Origin: DATCZB01 sp035513215
Lineage (GTDB): Bacteria; Pseudomonadota; Gammaproteobacteria; Steroidobacterales; Rariloculaceae
Reading direction: 5' to 3'
Length of the DNA stretch: 64,000 bases
Assembly: GCA_035513215.1 (NCBI GenBank)
Contig: DATKCK010000061.1
Coordinates: forward strand, 1 to 64,000
The notes below the pieces were generated by a model. That model was not told the DNA's origin, made no database searches, and saw only the letters and a list, made by a program, of their open reading frames with translations. The position numbers and the translations under genes are program-made. This document shows positions 9,670 to 18,213 of this stretch, one piece after another. Position 1 is the first letter of the stretch. Every line of letters starts with the position of its first letter.

Positions 9670-10091
9670 CCTGCCGGCCCCTGACTGACGCTGAACCAGC
9701 TCACCGGCGGAAAACCCTGGGGAACGGGCGGCTCGATCAGGGCCGAAACGGTGTGAATGATGCGTTCTGGCCGATCGGCGAGCGCGACCGATACGTCGGC
9801 GCGGCGCAGGTTCGCGACCTCGGTTTCGGTGATCTCGATCGTCACGGTCCAGAGGCGGTCGGCGAACGGCACCTCGATCTCCTCGCCACCCGTTTCGGGC
9901 CAGTCGGGCTGGATGCTAAGCTCGGTCACCGTGTTGCTGCCGATCCAGCTCGCGAGCGTCTTGTCGCGCAGATAGATCGCGTTCGACGCATATTGGCTTA
10001 GCTGCATGTAAACGGCCGTCATGCCGAGCGTGACGACGACCAGCGCGACCATGACCTCGATCAGCGTGAAGCCCAGGCCCGAGCGCGGCAT
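9666..10091 (-). CDS. gspI: Type II secretion minor pseudopilin GspI
   Basis: This 141-aa protein starts MPRSGLGFTLIEVMVALVVV, a classic type IV prepilin leader with Glu+5. Its length and position between gspH and gspJ identify GspI, the nucleating minor pseudopilin. I chose the ATG at 10091 rather than the longer open frame because it puts the short leader directly before the FTLIE motif. There are 7 bases between it and the gspH stop. Confidence 0.87.
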   Translation of the reverse strand: MPRSGLGFTLIEVMVALVVVTLGMTAVYMQLSQYASNAIYLRDKTLASWIGSNTVTELSIQPDWPETGGEEIEVPFADRLWTVTIEITETEVANLRRADVSVALADRPERIIHTVSALIEPPVPQGFPPVSWFSVSQGPAG

Positions 10092-10098
10092 CGATCGC

Positions 10099-10710
10099 TC
10101 AGTCGACGCCATGGACGACCTCGAACTCGCCGTCGAAGGCGACATTGAGTGCGGCGCCGGGCTCGAGCGGCGCCGACTCTCGCAGGAAGACGAGCTGGAA
10201 CGGTGTGATCTCGCCGCTCGACAGGAGCGCGATTTGCGGCTCGGGCATGTCGTCGAGATCTTCCTCGTCGAGCGGCAGCGACCACTCCGCCGGAAACGCC
10301 TCGGCCAGCGTCTCGAGCCTGACCTCGGCATCGTCGATCCGAAGCGCAAGCCGCATGTCCTCGTCGAGCAGTCGCTCGTCGAAGGGCTTCACGGTATAGG
10401 GCACCCAGTCGTCGAGCTCGTAGTCGTAGATGAAGAAGTGATAGCCGTCCTCCGCGACGAACAGGCCGAAATCCTGTGTCTGCAACAGCGCCTCGTCGGT
10501 GCCGAAGCCGATCAGCGTGCCGAGACGCTGCGCCTCCTGCTCGAGCCTGCGCTCGAAGCTGACGAGATCCGTCGAGAGCATGGTGACGCCGACGAAGATG
10601 CCGATGATCGCGACGACGACCATGATCTCGAGTAGTGTGAAGCCGCGGGCCCGTGCGCCGCGGCGGGGCGGGTCGCGCCTATCTGATATTCCAGGATCCG
10701 ATGTCGGCAT
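10099..10710 (-). CDS. gspH: Type II secretion minor pseudopilin GspH
   Basis: This protein is about 203 aa with the prepilin signature RARGFTLLEIMVVVAIIGIF. The leader is unusually long (about 28 residues before the cleavage Gly) if the ATG at 10710 is used, which overlaps gspG by about 30 bases. A shorter non-ATG start is possible. The globular domain and gene order fit GspH/FimT. Confidence 0.82.
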   Translation of the reverse strand: MPTSDPGISDRRDPPRRGARARGFTLLEIMVVVAIIGIFVGVTMLSTDLVSFERRLEQEAQRLGTLIGFGTDEALLQTQDFGLFVAEDGYHFFIYDYELDDWVPYTVKPFDERLLDEDMRLALRIDDAEVRLETLAEAFPAEWSLPLDEEDLDDMPEPQIALLSSGEITPFQLVFLRESAPLEPGAALNVAFDGEFEVVHGVD

Positions 10711-11119
10711 TGGCACCTTCGCCGCCTTCCTCGCCGTCGGCTCCGAGCGAATAGACATCGTACTCGTCTCCGTGCGCGCTCGGGTAGGCGTAGATGTATG
10801 GTCGGCCCCAGGGATCGATGGGGTCGGTCTGCAAGTGCTCGGCCACCACTTTTCCGTTGATCTCGGCATCGCCTCTGAGGACCTCGAGGCCTTCGTCCGC
10901 GGTCGGATACCGATAATGGTCCATGCGAAAGAAGTCGAGCGCAGTGGAGATCGACTTGATGTCGGCCTCGGCGGCTCCGATCTCCGCGCGGCTGAGCCGC
11001 TCCATGACATTCGGCGCGACAATGCCGACCAGCAGGCCGATAATAACCACGACGACCATGATCTCGATCAGCGTGAAGCCGCCCATGCGATGCGGCCGAT
11101 AGTCCCGATTCCTGTTCAT
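10679..11119 (-). CDS. gspG: Type II secretion major pseudopilin GspG
   Basis: This protein is about 146 aa. It has the prepilin motif MGGFTLIEIMVVVVIIGLL and the C-terminal features of major pseudopilins, including 'PIDPWGRPYIYAYPS' and 'YDVYSLGADGEEGG', which form the calcium site region. It is the first gene of the minus-strand operon gspG-H-I-J-K-L-M-N. gspC, D, E and F are absent here and must lie elsewhere. A GTG 30 bases upstream is an alternative start. Confidence 0.9.
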   Translation of the reverse strand: MNRNRDYRPHRMGGFTLIEIMVVVVIIGLLVGIVAPNVMERLSRAEIGAAEADIKSISTALDFFRMDHYRYPTADEGLEVLRGDAEINGKVVAEHLQTDPIDPWGRPYIYAYPSAHGDEYDVYSLGADGEEGGEGANADIGSWNIR

Positions 11120-11195
11120 GGGGAGATCCGCTCCAAAGTCCGTGCGCAATACCCTCTAGACCCTTGAAACATAGCATAGTTGCGGCTCCCGTAAT

Positions 11196-11816
11196 GTGAC
11201 GACGAACCGGTTCGAAAGCCCCGGAAACGCGCCCGTGGCGCCGTTCAGGCGATTCCTTGCCCCGGGCGCCATCGGCGCGCTCGCGGCGCTCGTCCAAACA
11301 GGGGGGGGTCCGGCCAGGCTCGCGCTGCGCTACGAGCGCGAGGGGCTCGCAGCGGGCGAGGCCTGGCGCCTCGTCACCGGCCATCTCGTGCATCTCGGTC
11401 CCTCGCACATGGCCATGAACGTGCTCGCGCTCGGCGTGCTCGCGTTGATCTTTCAGCGTCTTCTGACCGACCGGGACTGGTGGCTCGGGTGCCTCGCCGC
11501 CGCGTTCGTGATCGACGCCGGGCTCTACTTCGGCAGCCCGGACATTCAGTGGTATGTCGGGCTCTCGGGCGTGTTGCACGGCGTCTGGGCGATCGCCGCC
11601 ATCCGTGCCTGGCAGCAAAGGCGCACCGAAGCGCTCGCGTTCACGCTGCTGCTCGCGGTCAAGCTCGCCTACGAGGCGCTGGTCGGGCCCGTGCCGCTGA
11701 CGGGCACCGTCGCCGCCGGGCCCGTCGTCGCCGTCGCCCATGCTTACGGAGCCGCCGGCGGAGCCGCTTATGCGCTCGCGAGTTTCGCTGTTCGCCCGCG
11801 GGGTCGGTCGCTATAA
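11196..11816 (+). CDS. rrtA: Rhombosortase (rhomboid-family serine protease)
   Basis: This 206-aa polytopic membrane protein carries the rhomboid motifs HLVHLGPSHMAMNVLAL (His/Asn region), GLSGVLHG (catalytic Ser) and a later HAYGAAGG (catalytic His). The short length and the GLSGVLHG form fit rhombosortases, which process GlyGly-CTERM proteins exported by type II secretion. It is divergent from the gsp operon, which supports that link. The GTG start is at 11196. Confidence 0.8.
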   Translation: MTTNRFESPGNAPVAPFRRFLAPGAIGALAALVQTGGGPARLALRYEREGLAAGEAWRLVTGHLVHLGPSHMAMNVLALGVLALIFQRLLTDRDWWLGCLAAAFVIDAGLYFGSPDIQWYVGLSGVLHGVWAIAAIRAWQQRRTEALAFTLLLAVKLAYEALVGPVPLTGTVAAGPVVAVAHAYGAAGGAAYALASFAVRPRGRSL

Positions 11817-11849
11817 TTCGGCGCGACTTCGGCTCAACCCACGGCGCGC

Positions 11850-12620
11850 ATGGACATCGAATCGCTCGCACGCTGGCCCGGCATCGCCGGCCAGACGGCA
11901 GTCGTCACCGGCGCGTCGCGCGGCATCGGACGGACGATTGCCGAGGCGCTGGCCCGGCAGGGCGCCACGGTCGCGGGCTCGGCGACGACGACCGAAGGTG
12001 CGGCGCGCGTCGATGAGGCGCTGAAGGCGATCGCTCCCGCCAACCGCGGCTTCGTGCTCGACGTCGGTGACGACGCTTCGGTCCAAGCCTTCATGCAGCG
12101 GGTCGTCGACGAATGCGGGACGCCGACCATTCTCGTCAACAACGCCGGCGTCACGCGTGACAACCTGCTGCTGCGCATGTCGCCCGAGGAGTGGGAGACG
12201 GTCATCTCGACCAACCTCGGCTCGATCTACCGCATGAGCAAGGCGGCCCTTCGGGGTATGGTCAAGGCCAGGCGCGGCCGGATCATCAACATCGGATCGG
12301 TCGTCGGGATCACGGGCAATCCCGGCCAGAGCAACTATGCCGCGGCGAAGGCGGGACTCATCGGCTTCTCGAAGTCGCTGGCCCGCGAAGTCGCCTCGCG
12401 CAACATCACGGTCAACACGATCGCGCCCGGATTCATCGAGAGCGATATGACGCGGGCGTTGACGGAGCAGCAGGTCGAAGCGCTGGTCGATCAGATCCCG
12501 TCCGGCGCGCTCGGCACGCCGGCCGACGTTGCGGCCGCTATCGTATTTCTCGCTTCGGATGCGGGCCGTTACATCACGGGAGAGACACTCAACGTCAATG
12601 GCGGCCTCAACATGCAATAA
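11850..12620 (+). CDS. fabG: 3-oxoacyl-[ACP] reductase FabG
   Basis: This 256-aa short-chain dehydrogenase has the GASRGIG nucleotide-binding motif near residues 19-25, NNAG near 98, and the Ser-Tyr-Lys catalytic set in 'IGSVVGITGNPGQSNYAAAK'. The C-terminus ends in the FabG-typical 'ITGETLNVNGGL'. It catalyses the NADPH-dependent reduction step of fatty acid elongation. It lies directly upstream of acpP and fabF, but fabD, fabH and plsX, which usually precede it, are absent. Confidence 0.93.
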   Translation: MDIESLARWPGIAGQTAVVTGASRGIGRTIAEALARQGATVAGSATTTEGAARVDEALKAIAPANRGFVLDVGDDASVQAFMQRVVDECGTPTILVNNAGVTRDNLLLRMSPEEWETVISTNLGSIYRMSKAALRGMVKARRGRIINIGSVVGITGNPGQSNYAAAKAGLIGFSKSLAREVASRNITVNTIAPGFIESDMTRALTEQQVEALVDQIPSGALGTPADVAAAIVFLASDAGRYITGETLNVNGGLNMQ

Positions 12621-12782
12621 GAGTCGCAAGCTCAAAATAACTGATTGTTTTCTATAGTCTTGTATTCGAAACTCGCCGGTGGCCGGCTCGCTTTGTAGAT
12701 TGGTCAGGACGATTTCAATACAATACGCGCCACTGGCCGGGCCGTGAGTCCGGCTTGTCACTTACGAAGGGGTTACATACTG

Positions 12783-13025
12783 ATGAGCAGCGTCGAAGAT
12801 CAGGTCCGGGGGATCATTGCGGAGCAGTTGGGTGTCAAAGCGGACGAAATCAAAAACGACGCCTCTTTCGTTGATGATCTCGGCGCTGACTCGTTGGATA
12901 CCGTGGAATTGGTGATGGCTCTCGAAGAGGAATTCGAGACCGAGATTCCCGATGAGGAAGCAGAGAAGATCACGACCGTTCAGCAGGCAATCGACTATAT
13001 CAACTCTCGCAAGACCGATTCCTGA
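12783..13025 (+). CDS. acpP: Acyl carrier protein
   Basis: This 80-aa, very acidic protein has the GADSLDTVE motif. Ser37 is the 4'-phosphopantetheine attachment site. AcpP carries growing acyl chains during fatty acid synthesis. The start at 12783 is supported by an AAGGGG Shine-Dalgarno sequence; an upstream in-frame extension would give a non-homologous leader. The 162-base gap upstream is AT-richer than its surroundings and probably holds a promoter. Confidence 0.96.
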   Translation: MSSVEDQVRGIIAEQLGVKADEIKNDASFVDDLGADSLDTVELVMALEEEFETEIPDEEAEKITTVQQAIDYINSRKTDS

Positions 13026-13085
13026 GCGTCGCTGCCGCAGCGCAGCGAACGCAGTTCCAGCAGCCGAGATTTCCGGAGCTACCCT

Positions 13086-14327
13086 GTGACCCGCAGACGC
13101 GTCGTGGTCACCGGTCTTGGCGTCGTATCCCCCGTCGGCAACAACGTCACGGACACCTGGCGCGGCGTCTGCGACGGCAGGAGCGGCATTGCCGCGATCG
13201 AGCGCTTCGACGTCAGCGCCTTTTCCACGCGCTTCGGCGGCGAGATCCGCAACTTCGATATCGAGCAGTATCTCGAGCCGAAAGAAGCCCGCAAATGCGA
13301 CCCGTTCATCCACTTTGGGATAGCGGCGGCGGAGCAGGCCATCGCCGACGCCGGGCTCGAAGACGGCAAACTCGATCGGAATCGTATCGGCGTGGCGATG
13401 GGCTCCGGCATCGGCGGCATTCTAACGATAGAAGCGAACTACGAGCGCTTGGCCGAGAGCGGGCCGCGCAAGATTTCGCCGTTCTTCGTGCCGGCGACGA
13501 TCATCAACATGATCTCCGGCCACGTCTCGATACGCCACGGCTTCTGCGGGCCGAACATCGCCATCGTCACGGCCTGCACGACCTCGACGCACTGCATCGG
13601 GCTCGCTGCCCGTATGATTCAAACCGGTGATGCCGATCTGATGCTGGCCGGCGGCGCCGAGCACGCGATCACGCCGCTCGGTCTCGGCGGTTTCTGCGCG
13701 GCGCGCGCGCTGTCGACACGAAACGACGACCCGGCCGGCGCGAGCCGCCCGTTCGATCGCGACCGGGACGGCTTCGTCCTCAGCGACGGCGCCGCCTGCA
13801 TGGCGATCGAAGAGCTCGAGCACGCCAAAGCCCGTGGCGCGAGAATCTACGCCGAGTTCGCCGGCTTCGGCATGAGCGCCGATGCCCACCACATCACGGC
13901 GCCGGCGGAATCCGGCGAGGGCGCCTATCGCTGCATGGCGAACGCGATCGCCGACGCCGGAATCCCCGCCGAGACGATCGGTTACGTCAACGCCCACGGC
14001 ACCTCGACGCCACTAGGCGACGTCGCCGAGAGCACGGCGATCAAGCGCGCTTTCGGCGACCATGCGCGAGCCCTTCTCGTGAGCTCGACGAAGTCGACGA
14101 CGGGCCACATGATCGGGGCCGCCGGCGGCGCCGAGGCCATCTTCACCGTGCTCGCGCTCGTTCACGGCATCGTTCCGCCGACGATCAATATCGAGAACCA
14201 GGATCCGGCCTGCGACCTCGACTGCACGCCGAACGCGGCGCGGGAGCTTACGCTCGAAGCTGCTCTTTCGAACTCTTTCGGCTTCGGCGGCACCAACGGC
14301 ACGGTCGTCTTCAAGAGGTTCGACTAG
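13086..14327 (+). CDS. fabF: 3-oxoacyl-[ACP] synthase II FabF
   Basis: This 413-aa ketoacyl synthase has the active Cys in TACTTSTHC (about residue 164) and the two catalytic His in NAHGTSTPLGD and TGHMIGAAGG. The C-terminal 'SFGFGGTNG' is typical. It elongates acyl-ACP by Claisen condensation with malonyl-ACP. The start is a GTG. It lies 60 bases after acpP, in the conserved acpP-fabF order. Confidence 0.95.
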   Translation: MTRRRVVVTGLGVVSPVGNNVTDTWRGVCDGRSGIAAIERFDVSAFSTRFGGEIRNFDIEQYLEPKEARKCDPFIHFGIAAAEQAIADAGLEDGKLDRNRIGVAMGSGIGGILTIEANYERLAESGPRKISPFFVPATIINMISGHVSIRHGFCGPNIAIVTACTTSTHCIGLAARMIQTGDADLMLAGGAEHAITPLGLGGFCAARALSTRNDDPAGASRPFDRDRDGFVLSDGAACMAIEELEHAKARGARIYAEFAGFGMSADAHHITAPAESGEGAYRCMANAIADAGIPAETIGYVNAHGTSTPLGDVAESTAIKRAFGDHARALLVSSTKSTTGHMIGAAGGAEAIFTVLALVHGIVPPTINIENQDPACDLDCTPNAARELTLEAALSNSFGFGGTNGTVVFKRFD

Positions 14328-14341
14328 GACTCCGCGGCGGC

Positions 14342-15154
14342 GTGCGCGCTCGCTACATCACGGCAGGCGAGGGCGGCGTCGACCCGACCGATCGCGGGCT
14401 CGCATACGGCGACGGGCTGTTCGAGACGATGTCGCTGCGCGCGGGCCGCGTCGAGCGTCTTTCGCTTCATCTCGACCGCCTGCGGGAAGGCTGCGCCCGG
14501 CTCGAGCTGCCGATGCCCGCCGAGACCGAGCTCGAGCGGCGAATCGGCGAAGCGGCGGCCGCGATCGAGCGCGGCACGCTGAAGCTCATTCTGACCCGCG
14601 GTGCTGGACCGCGCGGCTATGCGCCGCCCGCCGCCCCCGTGCCGACCGTCATTCTGCTGCCAGAGGCGCGATTCCCGGCTCCGGTATCCGGGATCACGGT
14701 CACTGTCCTCAGCACGCGTCTCGGGGAGAATGAAAAACTCGCCGGAATCAAGCATCTGAATCGTTTGGAGCAGGTACTCGGACGGTTAGAATTGGTACGG
14801 GTAGGCGCGGACGAGGGACTGATGTTGAGCACGAGCGGCGCGGTCATCGGCGGGACGAGCCGAAACCTGTTTGCCGTCTATGGCGATCGCGTCAGGACGC
14901 CCGCCGTCGACCGCGCCGGCATCGCGGGCGTCATGCGCCGTGCCGTGCTCGAGCAATGCGCGGCGCTCGGAATCGACGCCGCCGCAGCGAAGCTTGTCCC
15001 CGCCGATCTCGAGCGCGCCGACGCGCTTTTCATGACCAATGCGCTCGTCGGCATTCAGCCCGTCACGCGGCTCGATCGGAAGACGTTCGCATCGCCGGCA
15101 ATGGCGCAACGTCTGTCGGCGGCGCTCGGGATCGGGGAGCAGGGCGGTGCCTAA
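14342..15154 (+). CDS. pabC: Aminodeoxychorismate lyase PabC
   Basis: This 270-aa fold-type IV PLP enzyme has the PLP lysine in the 'GIKHLNRLEQV' motif. 'GLAYGDGLFETM' near the N-terminus and 'SGAVIGGTSRNLF' are also family hallmarks. It releases pyruvate from aminodeoxychorismate to give p-aminobenzoate for folate. The start is a GTG. Placement between fabF and mltG matches the conserved gammaproteobacterial order. Confidence 0.9.
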   Translation: MRARYITAGEGGVDPTDRGLAYGDGLFETMSLRAGRVERLSLHLDRLREGCARLELPMPAETELERRIGEAAAAIERGTLKLILTRGAGPRGYAPPAAPVPTVILLPEARFPAPVSGITVTVLSTRLGENEKLAGIKHLNRLEQVLGRLELVRVGADEGLMLSTSGAVIGGTSRNLFAVYGDRVRTPAVDRAGIAGVMRRAVLEQCAALGIDAAAAKLVPADLERADALFMTNALVGIQPVTRLDRKTFASPAMAQRLSAALGIGEQGGA

Positions 15155-16166
15155 GCGGCTAATCGTAACGGTCGCGACCATCGCTGGCCTCGCCGCGGTG
15201 CTCGCACTCGCGGCGACCTGGAGCTGGCAGCAGCTCAATCAACCGCTCGATCTGCCTGACGACGGGATCTTCCTCGAGGTCGAGCGCGGCGCGGCGTTGT
15301 CGCGGGTCACGGCCCGGCTCGCCGGGCAGGGCGTTCTCCACCACCCGCGCCTGCTCGACTGGTACGCGAGCTGGAGCGGCGCGGCCACGGGCATTCACGC
15401 CGGCGAGTACAGACTCGAGTCCGGGCTCACGGGGCTCGGCCTGATCGACAGGCTCGCGCGCGGCCAGGTCCATCTGCACCAGCTCACGATCATCGAAGGC
15501 CTGCGTTTCGACGAGGTGCTGAGACGCCTGCGCGCGCACCCGGCCATTGCTGCGACCGACGGAAGCGGGCCCCAGATCATGGCCGCGCTCGGCGAGCCCG
15601 AGCTGCATCCCGAAGGCCAGTTCCTGCCCGACACCTACTCGTTCCCGCGCGGCACGACCGACGTCGCGCTGCTCGGCTGGGCCCACGAAGCGCTCGAGTC
15701 GCGGCTCACGCAGAGCTTCGATGCCCGCACGGATTCGGGCATCCTGATGTCGCCGTACGAGGGCCTGATACTCGCATCCATCATCGAGAGGGAGACGGCG
15801 CTCGACAGCGAGCGCGCACTGATCTCGGGAGTCTTTCACGAGCGGCTGAGGCGCGGCATGCGGCTACAAACCGATCCCACCGTCATCTACGGGCTCGGCG
15901 ACGGTTTCGATGGCAATCTGACCCGCGCCCATCTCGACACCGACACGCCCTACAACACTTACACGCGCCGCGGTCTGCCGCCGACGCCGATTGCGCTCGC
16001 CGGCGCCGCCTCGATTCGGGCTGCGTTCGCGCCGGCGGCCGACGAGGGATATCTGTACTTCGTTGCGACGGGCGAGCCCGACGGCAGCCACGCCTTTTCC
16101 CGAACACTCGAAGAGCACAACCAGGCCGTGCAGCGCTATCTCGAGCGCGAGAGAGCGACCCGCTGA
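15147..16166 (+). CDS. mltG: Endolytic murein transglycosylase MltG
   Basis: This 339-aa protein has an N-terminal membrane anchor (about residues 5-22) and a YceG domain. The catalytic Glu lies in 'LASIIERETA', and 'LQTDPTVIYGLG' and 'YNTYTRRGLPPTPI' are diagnostic. It cleaves nascent peptidoglycan strands at the inner membrane. The start is taken at GTG 15147, overlapping the pabC stop by 8 bases, because it gives the expected short cytoplasmic tail. Confidence 0.9.
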   Translation: MPKRLIVTVATIAGLAAVLALAATWSWQQLNQPLDLPDDGIFLEVERGAALSRVTARLAGQGVLHHPRLLDWYASWSGAATGIHAGEYRLESGLTGLGLIDRLARGQVHLHQLTIIEGLRFDEVLRRLRAHPAIAATDGSGPQIMAALGEPELHPEGQFLPDTYSFPRGTTDVALLGWAHEALESRLTQSFDARTDSGILMSPYEGLILASIIERETALDSERALISGVFHERLRRGMRLQTDPTVIYGLGDGFDGNLTRAHLDTDTPYNTYTRRGLPPTPIALAGAASIRAAFAPAADEGYLYFVATGEPDGSHAFSRTLEEHNQAVQRYLERERATR

Positions 16167-16816
16167 TGGCGCGCGGCGCCTTCATCACGATCGAAGGCGG
16201 CGAGGGAGTCGGCAAGACGAGCTCGCTGAACGCGATCGAGACCTTTCTCGAAGCCCGCGGCATCGACGTCAGAATGACGCGTGAGCCCGGCGGCACCTCG
16301 CTTGGCGAGGCGGTCAGGGACTGGATACTCGATGGCGATCACGGCAGACTCGGCGCCGAGGTCGAGGCTTTGCTGATGTTCGCGGCGCGCGCGCAACATA
16401 TCGAGCAGCTCATTCGGCCGACGCTTGCGGACGGGACCTGGATCGTCTGCGATCGCTTCACCGACGCGACGCTCGCCTACCAGGGCGGCGGGCGCGGCGC
16501 CGATCCCGACTGGCTGCGCTCGATCGCCGCCGGGATTGAGGCGGGGCTTAAGCCCGATCTGACGCTGCTGCTCGATGCGCCGGTCGAGATCGGCATGGCA
16601 CGGATCGCCGGCCGCCGGCACGATCATTTCGAGCGGGAAGCGGCGCCGTTCTTCGAGCGGGTGCGCCGTTGCTACCTCGAGCTCGCCGAGGCGTCGCCCG
16701 AGCGCTTTCGCGTCATCGACGCCGGCGCGAGCCAGGCCTCGGTGCGCGAAGCGATCGAGCGCGAGCTCGATTCCTTTTGCGAGCGCTTCGACGCGCGGAT
16801 GATGGCGAGCGCATGA
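16166..16816 (+). CDS. tmk: Thymidylate kinase
   Basis: This 216-aa protein has the P-loop EGGEGVGKTSS near residue 10, the DRFTDATLAYQGGGRG motif and the REPGGTSLGE motif. All are diagnostic of dTMP kinase, which makes dTDP for DNA synthesis. The ATG shares one base with the mltG stop, and its own stop overlaps holB. Confidence 0.94.
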   Translation: MARGAFITIEGGEGVGKTSSLNAIETFLEARGIDVRMTREPGGTSLGEAVRDWILDGDHGRLGAEVEALLMFAARAQHIEQLIRPTLADGTWIVCDRFTDATLAYQGGGRGADPDWLRSIAAGIEAGLKPDLTLLLDAPVEIGMARIAGRRHDHFEREAAPFFERVRRCYLELAEASPERFRVIDAGASQASVREAIERELDSFCERFDARMMASA

Positions 16817-17811
16817 AACCCTTCGAGACCATCTGCCCCTGGCTTGCCGATGCGCTGGAAACGATGGAGGCCGCGGCCCGATCGGACCGGCTCGGTCACG
16901 GCTGGCTCATCGCGGGCCCCGCCGATGTCGGCAAGCGTGATCTGGCGTATGTGCTGGCCTTGCGCTTGCTGAACGGCAGAATCGGCACGGCGCCGCCGGG
17001 TCCCGCGTCGCCGGCCGAGATTCTGGCCCGCTATGCCGCGCTCGAAGAGTCGGGCGATCTGCATCCGGACCTGCATCGACTGAAGGCCGAGGACGACAAG
17101 CGTACGATCTCGGTCGAGCAGGTCCGCGACACGACGGCGGCGCTCGCGCTGACGCCGCACCTGGCCGAAGCCAAGGTCGTCGTCATCGAGTCGGCCGAGA
17201 TCATGACGCCCGCCGCCGCGAACGCGTTGCTCAAGACGCTCGAGGAACCGACGCCGAACACCTATCTCCTTCTGCTGGCCGAGCGGCCGGGGCGGCTGGC
17301 GGCGACGATTCGCAGTCGCTGCCAGCGCCTCGTGCTCAGGCGCCCGGCGCCCGAGGCGACACGGGCATGGCTCGAGCGCGCCGGTCTCGCCGCCGAGGGG
17401 CTGCCCCCGGCGCTTCTGATCGGAGCCCCGCTGACCGTGGCGCGCGCCGCTACCGACATTAAAAATGTTAGGGTTTACAAGGATATAAACGACTCTATTG
17501 ATTCAGTTTATAAAGGCCGTGCCGACGTGCATAGCCTCGCCGAAACCTGGGACAAGGGCGACACGGCGCTTGCGCTCGACTGTCTGGTCGCAAGCCTTCA
17601 CGCTCGGATCCGCCGGCGCTTCGTGCCCGAGCGTTCGACGCCGGTCACAGAACGCGCGAGCCGCTTCAACGACAATTTGGGCAACGCCGTCTCGAGCGAA
17701 AGGCTTTTCGAGGGCCTCGACATGGCCCAGAATCTGCGCGAGCAGCTCGGACGCGGCATCAATGTCGCGCTCGCGCTGAAGGCATTGTTGCTCGGCCTCG
17801 AGCCGACGTGA
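16813..17811 (+). CDS. holB: DNA polymerase III delta-prime subunit
   Basis: This 332-aa clamp-loader subunit has 'GHGWLIAGPADVGKRDLAY' at the position of a modified P-loop, 'ISVEQVRD' and 'AEIMTPAAANALLKTLEEP' (the SRC-region helix), and 'IRSRCQRL' (SRC motif). Delta-prime is the stator of the clamp loader. The start overlaps the tmk stop (ATGA). Bases 17456-17520 form an AT-rich, rare-codon patch that keeps the frame. Confidence 0.9.
   Translation: MKPFETICPWLADALETMEAAARSDRLGHGWLIAGPADVGKRDLAYVLALRLLNGRIGTAPPGPASPAEILARYAALEESGDLHPDLHRLKAEDDKRTISVEQVRDTTAALALTPHLAEAKVVVIESAEIMTPAAANALLKTLEEPTPNTYLLLLAERPGRLAATIRSRCQRLVLRRPAPEATRAWLERAGLAAEGLPPALLIGAPLTVARAATDIKNVRVYKDINDSIDSVYKGRADVHSLAETWDKGDTALALDCLVASLHARIRRRFVPERSTPVTERASRFNDNLGNAVSSERLFEGLDMAQNLREQLGRGINVALALKALLLGLEPT
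17456..17520 (+). other. AT-rich rare-codon patch inside holB
   Basis: About 60 bases encoding a segment around 'DIKNVRVYKDINDSID' are strongly AT-rich (ATT AAA AAT GTT AGG), whereas codons on both sides end in G or C. The position is the linker before the C-terminal collar domain. The frame is intact. Compare the patches at 4576, 30505 and 39093. Confidence 0.7.
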
Positions 17812-18167
17812 ACCAGCAGAGTGCAACGTTGAGCAAACCCGGCCTACTGACGCTGACGATCAAGGACAAGAGTGCCTTGTACCTGGCCTACATGCCCTTC
17901 GTGCAGAACGGTGGCCTGTTCATCCCGACGAACTCGAGCTACCAGCTCGGCGACGAGGTCTTCATGTTGCTAAGCCTGATGGGCGAGGAAGAAAAGATCC
18001 CCGTCGCCGGCCGCGTCATCTGGATCACGCCGAAGGGCGCCCAGGGCAAGCGCACGGCCGGCATCGGCGTGCAGTTCAGCGAGCAGGACCAGGGCAACAC
18101 CCAGAAAAAGATCGAAAACTACCTGGCCGGCGCGCTGGGCGGCGACAAACCCACTCACACCATCTGA
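17808..18167 (+). CDS. pilZ: PilZ-domain protein (type IV pilus type)
   Basis: This 119-aa protein is a single PilZ domain, of the kind encoded after holB in many type IV pilus-bearing gammaproteobacteria. The RxxxR c-di-GMP-binding motif of other PilZ proteins is absent. That is normal for the pilus-assembly PilZ, which works by protein contacts rather than by binding c-di-GMP. The GTG start overlaps the holB stop. The name rests on operon position plus length. Confidence 0.85.
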   Translation: MNQQSATLSKPGLLTLTIKDKSALYLAYMPFVQNGGLFIPTNSSYQLGDEVFMLLSLMGEEEKIPVAGRVIWITPKGAQGKRTAGIGVQFSEQDQGNTQKKIENYLAGALGGDKPTHTI

Positions 18168-18213
18168 GCTCGCGTCGAAGACGCCAAGACCTTGCGCTGA
18201 GGGCCGGGGTTCG

